A stretch of 47,002 nt of DNA from Bacteroidales bacterium (GTDB taxonomy: Bacteria > Bacteroidota > Bacteroidia > Bacteroidales > P3). The notes below the pieces were generated by a model. That model was not told the DNA's origin. It ran no database searches and was given only the letters and a program-made list of their open reading frames with translations. Of the stretch, positions 1-9,110 are shown one piece after another; the first letter of the stretch is position 1, and the number at the start of each line of letters is the position of its first letter. A program made the translations under genes and the position numbers. The DNA is taken from NCBI GenBank assembly GCA_024400495.1, contig JAKSMR010000003.1, positions 69,862 to 116,863 on the forward strand, written 5' to 3'.

Positions 1-348
1 CTCTTCGAGCTTGGCCTCGGGGTCTACGATTACGCCATTGCCTTCTTCGTTGGTTTTGAGACGATAGTGAGTAACAACAGCACACTCTTTAGCAAAACCT
101 TTCACGTGGTCTGCTTCGCGGCTGAGGAAGGATTTGGGGATGAAGAGGGGGAAATAGGCGTTCTGAACACCAGTTTCCTTGAACATCTCGTCAAGAGCGT
201 GCTGCATCTTCTCCCAGATTGCATAGCCATAGGGTTTGATTACCATACAACCACGGACGGCAGAGTTCTCAGCCAGGTCGGCTCGAACAACGAGCTGGTT
301 GTACCATTCGGAATAATTTTCGGAACGTTTTACAAAATCTTTTGCCAT
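1..348 (-). CDS. proS: Prolyl-tRNA synthetase, N-terminal part (cut by window edge)
   Basis: The leftward frame from the ATG at 348 encodes the first 116 residues of prolyl-tRNA synthetase, which charges tRNA-Pro in the cytosol. The N-terminus reads [17 protein letters not shown], followed by [16 protein letters not shown] and [15 protein letters not shown], which are typical of the short archaeal/eukaryote-like ProS used by Bacteroidota rather than the longer E. coli type with an editing insert. The rest of the gene, including the catalytic core, lies beyond position 1. A 193-bp gap separates it from the divergent gene at 542; I see no clear promoter box for proS in it. Confidence 0.95.
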   Translation of the reverse strand, partial: MAKDFVKRSENYSEWYNQLVVRADLAENSAVRGCMVIKPYGYAIWEKMQHALDEMFKETGVQNAYFPLFIPKSFLSREADHVKGFAKECAVVTHYRLKTNEEGNGVIVDPEAKLEE

Positions 349-453
349 TGTATATTTCTTTTTTTTGTTTTTTCTCGCCAATTGAATCTTGCAGCAAACA
401 GTTAAATGTTGATAAAAAATAGTAAGAATCAGATATATTTACAAAAAAATTCG

Positions 454-461
454 TATTTTTG
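454..461 (+). promoter_or_regulatory. Bacteroidota -7 box for the gene at 542
   Basis: TATTTTTG matches the Bacteroidota sigma -7 consensus TAnnTTTG exactly and is followed by GC. It would start transcription near 468, giving a leader of about 75 nt. No TTTG is visible at the usual upstream spacing. Confidence 0.55.
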
Positions 462-541
462 CATGCAAGTTTTCAAGGTGCAAATGTACCAAATAATTGG
501 AAATTATCAACAAAATGAGCAAAATAAAAAATTAAAGCCAT

Positions 542-1915
542 ATGAAAAGTATTAAAATCAGTATTGTAGGAGCCCTGTTTTTTCTTCTTGGAACGGGTGT
601 TGCCACGGCACAGACCAATACCGATGGAGAAAATTACTATTCCAATCCACACAAAGGTGTGAAGGCTTCGAGTGTCGCTCCCTACCAAGGGAACGAAGTG
701 ACCTCGAAGAGCGACGACCTCGTCATCAACATCCAAGGCGAGAACGTCAACGAAGGCATCCGAGATTCTATTCGCGGCAAGCACGACAGCAGCTACTACG
801 ACTACGAATATTCCTCTCGTATCAAGCGATTCCATAGTGGAATGACCTTGGATTATTACGACGACTATTATACCAACGTCTATTTCTACACCTACGATCC
901 CCTCTTCTGGGGAACCAGCATCTATTGGGGCTGGCACGGCCATCACTACTGGCACCATCATATCTACGATCCTTTCTGGTGCTGGGACACCTACTACACC
1001 TGGGGATGGGACCCCTACTGGTATGGCGGATACTGGGGCTACAGCTATTGGGGCTGCTATCATCCCTATTGGCACGACTGCTACTGGCATCATCACCACT
1101 ACCATCACCACTACCACGGCTGGTATAATGGCTACCACCATCACCACGGCTATGGCGGACCTCACAACGTGAACTTCGGTTACGGCAACGGCCAGGGCGT
1201 AGGTCTCAACAACCACAGCATGACCTATGCTGGAAGAAACAGCAGCAGTACTGTTCGCGGAGCCAATCCTCGCAGCAACTCTGCCGGAGCAAGAAGAAAT
1301 GGTGTCGACATCAACCCCGGACGTGGCGGTCTTGGCGCCGGTCGCGGAGTTTCGGCAACCAGCTCTCGTGGCGGCAGAGATGAGAGCGGCCGTTATGCAC
1401 GCCCCGCCTCTTTGGCCAGCAACCGCCAGGCAAGACAGCAGCAGTCGGCAGGCAACGGCAGAACAAACGCCTCTACCCGCAACGATGCCGTTGGTCGCAG
1501 CACCAGCAACAGCCGTAGCAACATGAGTCCTTCTGCAGGCCGCAGCAACACCCCTTCGCATACAACTTCCAGAAGCAGCTACGACAACAGCTCTCGCAGC
1601 AGCTCCTCCTACGGCAGCTCCCGTCCTAGCTCCAGCTCATCCTACAGAAGTTCGGGAAGCAACTCTTCCTCTCGCGGCAGCTATAGTCCTTCGCAGAACT
1701 CCTCCTCTCGTAGCAGCTATAGTAGCGGTTCTTCTTCTCGCAGCAGTTATAGCGGAAGTTCCTCTTCCCGCAGCAGCTATAGCGGAAGCTCCTCTTCTCG
1801 TAGCAGCTATGGCGGAGGCTCTTCTTCCCGCAGCAGCTATAGCGGAGGCTCCTCCTCTCGAAGCAGCTATAGTGGCGGTTCACATAGCAGTTCGAGCAGT
1901 CACGGAAGAAAATAA
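542..1915 (+). CDS. Secreted His/Tyr/Trp-rich protein with Ser/Arg repeat tail, unknown function
   Basis: A 457-residue protein with a clear signal peptide (about residues 1-23, ending VATAQ), so exported. Three zones follow. Residues about 30-95 are mixed and charged. Residues about 100-225 are extremely rich in Trp, Tyr, His and Gly, with runs such as HHHHYHHHYHGW and YGGYWGYSYWG. The rest is low-complexity Ser/Arg/Gly/Asn, ending in a ten-residue repeat of the form SSRSSYSGGS. Bacteroidota genomes often carry comparable proteins named vitellogenin-like from composition alone; no enzymatic domain is visible. The His-rich zone could bind metal ions and the aromatic zone could self-associate, but both are inferences. 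It stands alone with its own promoter. Confidence 0.8.
   Translation: MKSIKISIVGALFFLLGTGVATAQTNTDGENYYSNPHKGVKASSVAPYQGNEVTSKSDDLVINIQGENVNEGIRDSIRGKHDSSYYDYEYSSRIKRFHSGMTLDYYDDYYTNVYFYTYDPLFWGTSIYWGWHGHHYWHHHIYDPFWCWDTYYTWGWDPYWYGGYWGYSYWGCYHPYWHDCYWHHHHYHHHYHGWYNGYHHHHGYGGPHNVNFGYGNGQGVGLNNHSMTYAGRNSSSTVRGANPRSNSAGARRNGVDINPGRGGLGAGRGVSATSSRGGRDESGRYARPASLASNRQARQQQSAGNGRTNASTRNDAVGRSTSNSRSNMSPSAGRSNTPSHTTSRSSYDNSSRSSSSYGSSRPSSSSSYRSSGSNSSSRGSYSPSQNSSSRSSYSSGSSSRSSYSGSSSSRSSYSGSSSSRSSYGGGSSSRSSYSGGSSSRSSYSGGSHSSSSSHGRK
1711..1880 (+). repeat. 30-bp tandem repeat inside the gene at 542
   Basis: About 5.7 copies of a 30-bp unit, with equivalent CTCG/CCCG positions ending at 1740, 1770, 1800, 1830 and 1860. 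Each encodes a ten-residue block like SSRSSYSGGS. Copies differ mostly at third codon positions (for example TATAGC/TATGGC, GGAAGC/GGAGGC), so the protein repeat appears to be kept while the DNA drifts. Confidence 0.9.
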
Positions 1916-2040
1916 GATATCTATCGACACACAATAATCCTTTGGTGGGTTCTAAGTAATGCAATATTATTTAGAACCTGCCATTGATTAAGGAAAAGAA
2001 ACAAAGGGATAAAAAAGAATATAATAAATCGCACATATTG

Positions 2041-3183
2041 ATGAAAAGGATTTTCGCATTTGCGGCAGTAGTGTTGTTTGCATTTTTGACCACAAGTTTT
2101 GCGCAAAGCAATTCTTCCACCCGTACAGAACAGATCAAAGAATATTCCGAAGGCGTTTGGGATGCTGTTATAATCAATACCCAATACCCCAAGAATGTGA
2201 TCTTTATAGTCGGCGATGGAATGGGAACAGCACAAGTGTATGCTTCTATCATAGCCCAAGGTGAAAAATCCCAGTTTCTCCGCTTCCCCTTCAGCGGATT
2301 CTCTCGTACCTACTCCAACAACAAATACACGACCGACTCGGGTGCCGGCGGTTCTGCCCTTATGACCGGACACAAGGTCAACAACTACACCATCGCCCAA
2401 AGTCCCGAAGGAACCCCCTACTCTACTTTCTACGACTATGCTCGCAAGGAGAAAGGCAAGAGTACCGGCTTTGTCTGCTCCTGCTCCATGGTCGACGCCA
2501 CCCCTGCCTCAACCTACGGACATGTCCCCGACCGCCACATGAATGAGGAACTTAGCCTTCAGATGAGCCAATGTGGTCATAGCGTGATGATTGGCGCTGA
2601 CCAAAAGGTCTTCCTTCCCGAAGGAAGAAAAGACGGAACCTCTCCTATCGACACGCTCAAACAACGTGGCTATTCTGTGGTCAGCACCATGAAAGAACTC
2701 AAAAAGATCCACTCCGGAAAGGTCTGCGCCATGCTTTCCGAGAACGATGCTCCCGGCGACGCCAAACAGCGCAAATACTGGCTCGTTGATGGCACCAAGA
2801 AGGCAATCGAGCTTCTGAACCAGAACCCCAACGGCTTCTGCCTGATGGTCGAAGGTTCGCAGATTGACTGGGCTTGTCACAACAACGACACTCCCTATCT
2901 TCAGACCGAACTCGACGAGTTTGAGCAGATGCTGAAAGTGGTGTTGGATTTTGCCGAGAAAGACGGAAATACCTTGGTTGTCGTTACCGCCGACCACGAG
3001 ACAGGAGGTCTGGCGCTTACCAACGGCGATATCAAGAAAGGCGAGAGCGAATGTAAGTTCACTACCGGCAGCCATAGCGGCGTGATGGTCCCCGTATTCT
3101 CCTATGGCCTCGGAGCACATGAATTCAGCGGAATCCAACAGAATACCGACTTCTACAACAAAATAGTGAATCTCATCAAATAA
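2041..3183 (+). CDS. Alkaline phosphatase, PhoA family, exported
   Basis: A phosphomonoesterase of the PhoA fold, 380 residues. I start it at the ATG at 2041 because a typical signal peptide begins there (MKRIFAFAAVVLFAFLTTSF, cleavage after about residue 21). An in-frame TTG at 1984 would put charged residues in front of it. Family motifs are present: NVIFIVGDGMG with metal ligand D59, TTDSGAGGSALMTG with nucleophile S100, VEGSQIDWACHNND, ADHETGGL and TGSHSG with zinc-ligand aspartate and histidines. It should release phosphate from organic phosphates in the periplasm. It ends at the start of an 11-bp repeat array and is probably a single-gene unit. Confidence 0.93.
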   Translation: MKRIFAFAAVVLFAFLTTSFAQSNSSTRTEQIKEYSEGVWDAVIINTQYPKNVIFIVGDGMGTAQVYASIIAQGEKSQFLRFPFSGFSRTYSNNKYTTDSGAGGSALMTGHKVNNYTIAQSPEGTPYSTFYDYARKEKGKSTGFVCSCSMVDATPASTYGHVPDRHMNEELSLQMSQCGHSVMIGADQKVFLPEGRKDGTSPIDTLKQRGYSVVSTMKELKKIHSGKVCAMLSENDAPGDAKQRKYWLVDGTKKAIELLNQNPNGFCLMVEGSQIDWACHNNDTPYLQTELDEFEQMLKVVLDFAEKDGNTLVVVTADHETGGLALTNGDIKKGESECKFTTGSHSGVMVPVFSYGLGAHEFSGIQQNTDFYNKIVNLIK

Positions 3184-3185
3184 CC

Positions 3186-3317
3186 CAGCACCTAGGTAGC
3201 GCCTATGTAGCATCTGCCTAGCACCCATGTAGCACCTATCTAGCCATACAAAATATATACCCTACTGCGACGCAAGCGCGACCTTAACGCAACCCTAGAC
3301 CGACCTTATACCGACAC
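3186..3317 (+). repeat. 11-bp phased degenerate array I (12 units)
   Basis: From just after the stop codon at 3183 to just before the ATG at 3322, the DNA divides without slippage into twelve 11-bp units. TAGC or a near match begins at 3186, 3197, 3208, 3219, 3230 and 3241. Examples are TAGCGCCTATG, TAGCACCTATC and TAGCACCCATG. The second half drifts but keeps phase (TAACGCAACCC, TAGACCGACCT, TATACCGACAC). The whole intergenic region is therefore one array. Related arrays are at 13951 and 41943. Confidence 0.85.
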
Positions 3318-3321
3318 TAGA

Positions 3322-4149
3322 ATGAAAAAAACAATCCATATCCTCACCCTTCTCCTGGCGTTGACCGGAACAATCGGAGCCCAAGAGATCCACCATCTCG
3401 ACACCATACAGGCTCCCATCGTCGGATTCCATGTTGGAGGCATGGTCCCGTCCGACAGACTTTCATGGGGCAGGACCCCCGACGGAGACAAAGTCACCTC
3501 AGGCTCCATGTTCGACCTCTACAAACCTCCTTATCTGAATTTTGGATTGGATTTCATCTACAAGTTCCACAACAACTGGATGTTATCGTTTGACGGAAAC
3601 CTCTTCTTCGGCAACGACAACCTTCGCGACCGCGTGGCCCGAATGGACAACATCTTCACACAAGACAGCATCATCGTGGGAACCAACGGAACCGACGCTA
3701 CCGTCACCTGCTACAACCGCGGCCTCGCATTCAAGGTAGGAGCCGGGAAGCTGTTCCCCCTATCGTCCCAAAATCCTAATGCAGGCCTCTTCGGCAAGAT
3801 AGCAGCAGGATGGGTACAGCACCAGTCTGTGTTCTTCATCAACGAGGTGAACGCCCCTCAGATTGATGGCGACTACGCGCTACTCTACGACCATCAACGA
3901 CGCGGATTCACTCTGAACGAAAGCTTCGGATATATGTTCATGAGCAACCATAGGCTTCTGGCCAACTTCTATGTCGCCCTTGAGCTCAACCAGTATTGGA
4001 TGCACTCTACCCGCGACTATATCCTCGACCACAAGATGGGACTCCATGGGCCCGACAAGAACAAATATTTCGACTTCTCCTACTCCCTCAAACTATGCTG
4101 GATGATCCCCCTCACGGGCAAGCCCAGCTACGACTACTACTACTTCTAA
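3322..4149 (+). CDS. Predicted outer-membrane beta-barrel protein, unknown function
   Basis: A 275-residue protein with a signal peptide (MKKTIHILTLLLALTGTIGAQ), so exported. The mature part has alternating aromatic/hydrophobic strands (for example LNFGLDFIYKFHNNWMLSFDG and FYVALELNQYW) and ends in Phe, as outer-membrane barrels often do. A barrel of roughly eight strands would fit the length. I do not recognise a named family. It lies 14 bp upstream of waaA and is probably in the same envelope operon. Confidence 0.7.
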   Translation: MKKTIHILTLLLALTGTIGAQEIHHLDTIQAPIVGFHVGGMVPSDRLSWGRTPDGDKVTSGSMFDLYKPPYLNFGLDFIYKFHNNWMLSFDGNLFFGNDNLRDRVARMDNIFTQDSIIVGTNGTDATVTCYNRGLAFKVGAGKLFPLSSQNPNAGLFGKIAAGWVQHQSVFFINEVNAPQIDGDYALLYDHQRRGFTLNESFGYMFMSNHRLLANFYVALELNQYWMHSTRDYILDHKMGLHGPDKNKYFDFSYSLKLCWMIPLTGKPSYDYYYF

Positions 4150-4163
4150 AACACAGACAAACA

Positions 4164-5405
4164 ATGAGATTACTCTACTCCTTCGCAATAAGACTCTATC
4201 AGCTCGGCGTCTATGCTGCCAGTCCTTGGAACGAGAAAGCCAAGCAGATGACGGCAGGCTGGCAACGCCTCTTCGAGAAGATTCCGACAGAACGCATCGG
4301 ACAAGGGAAGACCGCCTGGTTCCATGCCGCCTCCTTGGGCGAATTTGAACAGGCTCGTCCTGTGTTGGAACGCTTCAAGAAAGAGCATCCCGACTACCAG
4401 ATCTGCGTCACTTTCTTCTCCCCTTCGGGCTACGAAATCCGAAAGAATTATGCCGAAGCCGACTATATCTGCTACCTCCCAATGGATACGCGTCGCAACG
4501 CACGCGAGTTCGTGAAACTCATCAACCCCACCATCGCCTTCTTCGTCAAGTACGACTTCTGGTTCAACTACCTCAACGAACTCAAAAAACGTAACGTCCC
4601 CACGTTTATCTTCTCCGCCATCTTCCGCCCCAACCAATATTTCTTCAAATGGTATGGCGGCTGGTTCCGCAAACAGCTGAACTGCTACAGCCACCTGTTT
4701 GTCCAGAACAAGGAGTCGATGAACCTCCTGACAAATGCAGGCATAAACCAATGCTCCCTTGCTGGCGACACCCGTTTCGACCGAGTGAACAGCATCGCCC
4801 AAAACGCCAAGCAGTTCCCTGAGATAGAGAGTTTCATCGACGGGAAGCCCGTTCTTATGGCTGGAAGCAGCTGGGGGCCAGACGAAAACCACATCAAATA
4901 CTGCATCGACAGATACAAAGGAGAACTGAAGCTCATCCTAGCGCCACACATGATTGGAGAGGAGCATCTCCAAATCATAGAGAACCTCTTCGGCAAAGAG
5001 AATTGCGTACGTTTCACCCAGATGAACGGCCAGTCCCACAAGGAGAAAAAAGTGCTCATTATCGACACAATGGGCATGCTCTCCCATATGTACCAGTACG
5101 CCAAAGTGGCTTATATCGGAGGCGCTTTCGGCCACGGGCTCCACAACACTCTCGAAGCCCTGACCTTTGGGAAACCAGTATGCTTCGGCCCCAAACACCA
5201 GAAATTTCAGGAGGCCAAAGACATTCTCGCCCTAGGCGGCGGCTTCACCTACACCAACCCCGAGAAACTGCTTGAGCAGCTGAGAACCTGGTTTGACAAC
5301 GAGGAAGCCTACAAGCAGGCCTCACAAGTATGCCTCAACTATGTGAAATCCAATCTCGGCGCTACCGACATCATACTCAAACAGGCAACACAGAGCATCC
5401 GATAG
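4164..5405 (+). CDS. waaA: 3-deoxy-D-manno-octulosonic acid (Kdo) transferase
   Basis: WaaA/KdtA moves Kdo from CMP-Kdo to lipid A precursor at the inner face of the cytoplasmic membrane, the first step of LPS core assembly. The 413-residue protein starts at the ATG at 4164, 14 bp after the preceding stop. N-terminal residues 1-20 form the membrane-associating helix. The motif WFHAASLGEFEQ carries the family's catalytic-base glutamate, here E60. The C-terminal GT-B half has the donor-binding segment YIGGAFGHGLHNTLEALTFG followed by KPVCFGPKHQKFQEA. The length is normal for the family. The next gene, tamL, starts 5 bp after the stop codon. Confidence 0.96.
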   Translation: MRLLYSFAIRLYQLGVYAASPWNEKAKQMTAGWQRLFEKIPTERIGQGKTAWFHAASLGEFEQARPVLERFKKEHPDYQICVTFFSPSGYEIRKNYAEADYICYLPMDTRRNAREFVKLINPTIAFFVKYDFWFNYLNELKKRNVPTFIFSAIFRPNQYFFKWYGGWFRKQLNCYSHLFVQNKESMNLLTNAGINQCSLAGDTRFDRVNSIAQNAKQFPEIESFIDGKPVLMAGSSWGPDENHIKYCIDRYKGELKLILAPHMIGEEHLQIIENLFGKENCVRFTQMNGQSHKEKKVLIIDTMGMLSHMYQYAKVAYIGGAFGHGLHNTLEALTFGKPVCFGPKHQKFQEAKDILALGGGFTYTNPEKLLEQLRTWFDNEEAYKQASQVCLNYVKSNLGATDIILKQATQSIR

Positions 5406-5410
5406 GCACA

Positions 5411-7834
5411 ATGAAACACAATAGCACACATATCATCCCTATCCTACTCCTTGTAGTGTTCTTTGCCGGATGCAACACCAGCAAGTACCTTAACGAAGGA
5501 GATTATGTGTTGTCGTCAAACCACTTCGATATCGAGTCCGCAAACGAAGGGAACAACACGCTGGGCAATCCCGCCAGTTATGCTGTACAATCCCCCAACA
5601 AAAGGTTTCTTGGGGTGAGACTGAAAATGCGGCTCTATTGTATTTCAACAGAAAAGAACACATGGGTCAACCGCACATTAAGAAAGAACGGAGAAGCCCC
5701 TGTGGTCTATAACGAAAACGCAGCCCATAGGACGCAGGAGCAGCTGAAGAACCTGATGGTCAGCAAAGGCTGTTTCAACTCTTCGGTCAGCTTCGATACC
5801 ATCCATCTCTCAAATAAGAACCTGCGAGTCAACTACCACCTGCGCCCTTCTGCCCGATACAAGATCGACCAAGTCACCTACCACTCCGCCAACGCCCACG
5901 TCCAGCAGCTGATAAACAATTGGAAAGCAGCCTCTTTGATTGAATCCGGAGATTACTACGACCAAGATATCATTTCAAAAGAAAGGGAACGCATAGCTGG
6001 TGGGCTCCAGAACGAAGGCTACTATTATGCCTCGGTCGACAACGTTGTCTTTCTGCTCGACACTTCCTTCTCCGACAACACAATGAGAGTGAGCGTTGTT
6101 GTGAAAGATATCCTGCTCCGCGAGCAATCCACCCATCAGCAACACAGCTCTCTGCAACAGTATCTTATCAAAGATATTTTTGTTTATCCCCAAGGCAACA
6201 CCACAAACGAAAGCAGAGGTGTCCTTGACACGATAATCTACCCCTATACTTTTCGCAACCGAACAACCAACTATCATTTCATCACCAATCAAGAGATGGT
6301 GATGTCCCCACAGGTAATCACTCGCTCGCTCTTTCTCTTCGGCGACCAGCTCTATCAACGAAGAAGTGTGGAACGATCCTACAACTCACTCCTCAACCTG
6401 CGAAATTTCAAGTATATCAACTTCGAATTCACACCAACACAATCCGACAACGACAGCCTGGGAGCTCTTGACGCCTCTATCCGACTGATCAACAACACAC
6501 GTCGGAAACTATCGTTCTCGCTAGAGATAAACAACGCCTCTCCTACAGCACGCAACAGCCAGGAATCCAACTATATCACTAGCGGCAACCTTGGCTTTGA
6601 AGCCGGTGTTTCATACCAGAATCGCAACCTCTTTGGCGGAGCCGAACTGCTGAAAGTCGACGGCTCCTTCCTGATCGAGATGCCCAAATTCCGGCCTTCG
6701 GAGAAAACCGGAATGATCGGTAGCGACATCAACGCCTTCGAGACCGGGTTGAACGCAAGTCTAGACATTCCTAAAATGCTCCTGCCCAGTCGTTGGGAAC
6801 AGATATGGCAGCGCTCAAAGCCCCATACCGTGATTTCAGCCGGTATCAACTACCAGAACCGCGAATACTTCACCCGAGCACTCTTAAACACCTCGTTCGG
6901 TTATAGTTGGAGCAGCAATAGCAGAACCCAGCACCAGGTGCTCCCTATTGAAATCACCTTCGCCCGATTCTTCGACATCGACAAAGCCTTCTGGAATCGC
7001 ATCGAGAGCATTGCCAGCAACGGACGTCTGAAATACCAATACAGCAGCCATTTCATCGTTGACGCACGCTACGACTACGTATATAGCAGCCAACGATTCA
7101 ACAGCCGTAGAGATTTCACCTACTTCCATATCTCCTTGGAAAATGCCGGACTTCTGACCAACGCCCTAAGCCAGGCCTTCAATGCGCCCAAGGACTCGAG
7201 CGGAATCATCACCCTTTACGAAGTGCCGTTCTCTCAATACGTACGAGTCAACGGAGAACTCAAACACTACACATACCTCGGAACCAAAAGCACCTTCGTA
7301 AGCCGACTTCTGATTGGAGCGGGAATCCCCTATGGCAACTCCAACAAGATGCAGATGCCTTACGAGAAAAGCTTCTTCGGAGGTGGACCCACCACCATGA
7401 GAGCCTGGCACTTACGCCGCCTAGGCCCCGGCTACTACTCGCCATCCGACAACACGCTTCTTGAGAGAACAGGCGACATTACCTTTGTTCTGAACCTTGA
7501 AGAGCGCTTCCCCATCATCGGCATTTTCGAAGGAGCGCTATTTACCGACGTCGGAAACGTATGGCTGTTCCACGATAACCCCGAATATCCAGGAGGCGAA
7601 TTCACTCTGAAAGACTTCATCCCCAGTATGGCAGTAGGAATTGGCGCAGGATTGAGAGCAAAACTATTCTCAATGATTACCTTACGACTCGATGTCGGTC
7701 TTCCAGCATACGATCCTGGATTTGCAAAGAACGTACGTTTCAGAGTCCCCTACTGGAAGGAATACGAATGGGATTGGAAGAAATCCTATTTCGGTCCGCT
7801 CACGTTCAACTTTGGTATCGATTACCCGTTCTAA
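5411..7834 (+). CDS. tamL: TamL-type Omp85 lipoprotein (TamA/BamA-like outer-membrane barrel)
   Basis: An 807-residue Omp85-superfamily protein. It begins with a lipoprotein signal peptide whose lipobox is FFAGC with C21, the mark of the Bacteroidota lipoprotein version of TamA called TamL. Residues about 30-330 form POTRA-like periplasmic domains and about 390-807 the surface-antigen barrel, with the lid-loop-like stretch FFGGGPTTMRAW and a terminal Phe (NFGIDYPF). TamA partners with TamB to insert outer-membrane proteins; no tamB is in this window, though the AsmA-like protein at 14076 is distantly of that type. It sits in a tight run with waaA and a prenyl synthase. Confidence 0.88.
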   Translation: MKHNSTHIIPILLLVVFFAGCNTSKYLNEGDYVLSSNHFDIESANEGNNTLGNPASYAVQSPNKRFLGVRLKMRLYCISTEKNTWVNRTLRKNGEAPVVYNENAAHRTQEQLKNLMVSKGCFNSSVSFDTIHLSNKNLRVNYHLRPSARYKIDQVTYHSANAHVQQLINNWKAASLIESGDYYDQDIISKERERIAGGLQNEGYYYASVDNVVFLLDTSFSDNTMRVSVVVKDILLREQSTHQQHSSLQQYLIKDIFVYPQGNTTNESRGVLDTIIYPYTFRNRTTNYHFITNQEMVMSPQVITRSLFLFGDQLYQRRSVERSYNSLLNLRNFKYINFEFTPTQSDNDSLGALDASIRLINNTRRKLSFSLEINNASPTARNSQESNYITSGNLGFEAGVSYQNRNLFGGAELLKVDGSFLIEMPKFRPSEKTGMIGSDINAFETGLNASLDIPKMLLPSRWEQIWQRSKPHTVISAGINYQNREYFTRALLNTSFGYSWSSNSRTQHQVLPIEITFARFFDIDKAFWNRIESIASNGRLKYQYSSHFIVDARYDYVYSSQRFNSRRDFTYFHISLENAGLLTNALSQAFNAPKDSSGIITLYEVPFSQYVRVNGELKHYTYLGTKSTFVSRLLIGAGIPYGNSNKMQMPYEKSFFGGGPTTMRAWHLRRLGPGYYSPSDNTLLERTGDITFVLNLEERFPIIGIFEGALFTDVGNVWLFHDNPEYPGGEFTLKDFIPSMAVGIGAGLRAKLFSMITLRLDVGLPAYDPGFAKNVRFRVPYWKEYEWDWKKSYFGPLTFNFGIDYPF

Positions 7835-7851
7835 CATATAAAGCTATAACT

Positions 7852-8826
7852 ATGAACTCGTTAAAAGAACTTCTAGAAAAGGTAAAACAGATCTTCGAGA
7901 ACGAACCTTTTATCTTCGAACCTCGCGAACTCTACACACCTATCGATTATACGCTCTCTTTAGGAGGCAAACGCATACGTCCTGTATTGCTAATGGCTGG
8001 ATGCGAGATGTTTGGAGGCGACATCAACCAAGTGAAAGATGCAGCATTAGGAATTGAGACATTCCACAACTTCACCCTTCTCCACGACGATCTGATGGAC
8101 AAATCCCCCATCCGACGCGGTCAGCCTACCGTTTATAGGAAGTGGAACGAAAACACAGCCATCCTGTCCGGCGACACTATGTTCGCCCTCGCTTGGAGAT
8201 ATTTTCTGCGTCAGTCCCATCCCGCCCTACAGGACATCCTAAACACCTTCAACGAGACGGCAATAGGGGTTTGTGAAGGACAGCAATATGATATGAATTT
8301 TGAGACGAGAAACGATGTCTCGATTGCCGAATACATGGAGATGATCCGACTCAAGACGGCCATCCTACTTGCTGGCGCTCTGAAAATTGGAGCACAATAT
8401 GCAAATGCTCCGGAATCAGACATCCAACATCTTTATGATTTTGGAATCCATATCGGCCTGGCATTCCAGCTACAGGACGACCTGCTGGATGCTTTTGGCG
8501 ACGTAAAAGTATTTGGTAAACAGACGGGTACAGATATCTCCGATAACAAAAAGACCTATCTGTATCTTAAGGCTCTAGAACTGGCCGACGAACAACAAAG
8601 AGACACATTGCAGCAACTCTTTGCAACCACCCCAGCAAACCCCGAAGAGAAAATTAGAACGGTACTTGGGATATACCAAGATCTTGACGTTAGAAATACA
8701 GTAGAAAATATTGTAAACGAAGAGTTTGCAATCGCACTCAATGAACTTGATGCCATCCATGTCGACCCGAAAAACAAGGCGACCCTCAACGAGTTAGCCA
8801 ACACACTATTGGGAAGAAAAGTTTAG
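7852..8826 (+). CDS. Polyprenyl (farnesyl/geranylgeranyl-type) diphosphate synthase
   Basis: A class I trans-isoprenyl diphosphate synthase of 324 residues, starting at the ATG at 7852, 17 bp after tamL. It elongates allylic diphosphates with isopentenyl diphosphate to feed quinone and carrier-lipid synthesis. Visible motifs are GGKRIRP (38-44), the first aspartate-rich motif DDLMD (79-83), RRGQPT, GQQYDM and the second aspartate-rich motif QLQDDLLDAFGD (Asp 209, 210, 213). A Phe lies five residues before the first motif, consistent with a short-chain enzyme, but the chain length cannot be fixed from sequence. The following 284 bp hold a promoter for exbB. Confidence 0.92.
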   Translation: MNSLKELLEKVKQIFENEPFIFEPRELYTPIDYTLSLGGKRIRPVLLMAGCEMFGGDINQVKDAALGIETFHNFTLLHDDLMDKSPIRRGQPTVYRKWNENTAILSGDTMFALAWRYFLRQSHPALQDILNTFNETAIGVCEGQQYDMNFETRNDVSIAEYMEMIRLKTAILLAGALKIGAQYANAPESDIQHLYDFGIHIGLAFQLQDDLLDAFGDVKVFGKQTGTDISDNKKTYLYLKALELADEQQRDTLQQLFATTPANPEEKIRTVLGIYQDLDVRNTVENIVNEEFAIALNELDAIHVDPKNKATLNELANTLLGRKV

Positions 8827-9110
8827 CATCCATCAGAGCCCGCTAATCTGCCTTCAGAAAGGCGTCGGAGACAAGGATTCTGCATATAGACCACATGAAA
8901 CACGAGGTGTTTATTGAATAACGAAAGAAAAAAAACTTTTCAACACGTAACGCACAACCTATCAGCAACATATAGTTCACAAAGAGAAAAAAAACAAGAA
9001 TAATTGAAAAAAATGTTTTTTTATGTGAATATATATTGTTAACTTTGCAAAAGAATTGTAATACACGCAAACGAATTAATCAATTAATAATTAAAACATT
9101 AAAAACAATC
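8827..9110. other. Intergenic region upstream of exbB
   Basis: A 284-bp AT-rich gap. No coding sequence or RNA gene is recognisable. It holds the -7 box at 9040-9047 and a leader of about 60 nt. I see no clear terminator hairpin for the upstream envelope cluster. Confidence 0.5.
9040..9047 (+). promoter_or_regulatory. -7 box of the exb operon promoter
   Basis: TAACTTTG fits TAnnTTTG and is followed by CAAAAG. Transcription would start near 9054. The upstream -33 element is not clear. Confidence 0.6.

Noticed and set aside
473-1561. Val/Ala-rich minus-strand frame opposite the His/Tyr-rich gene
   Set aside because: Low-complexity antisense product. The plus frame has a signal peptide, a promoter box and a repeat structure kept at protein level.
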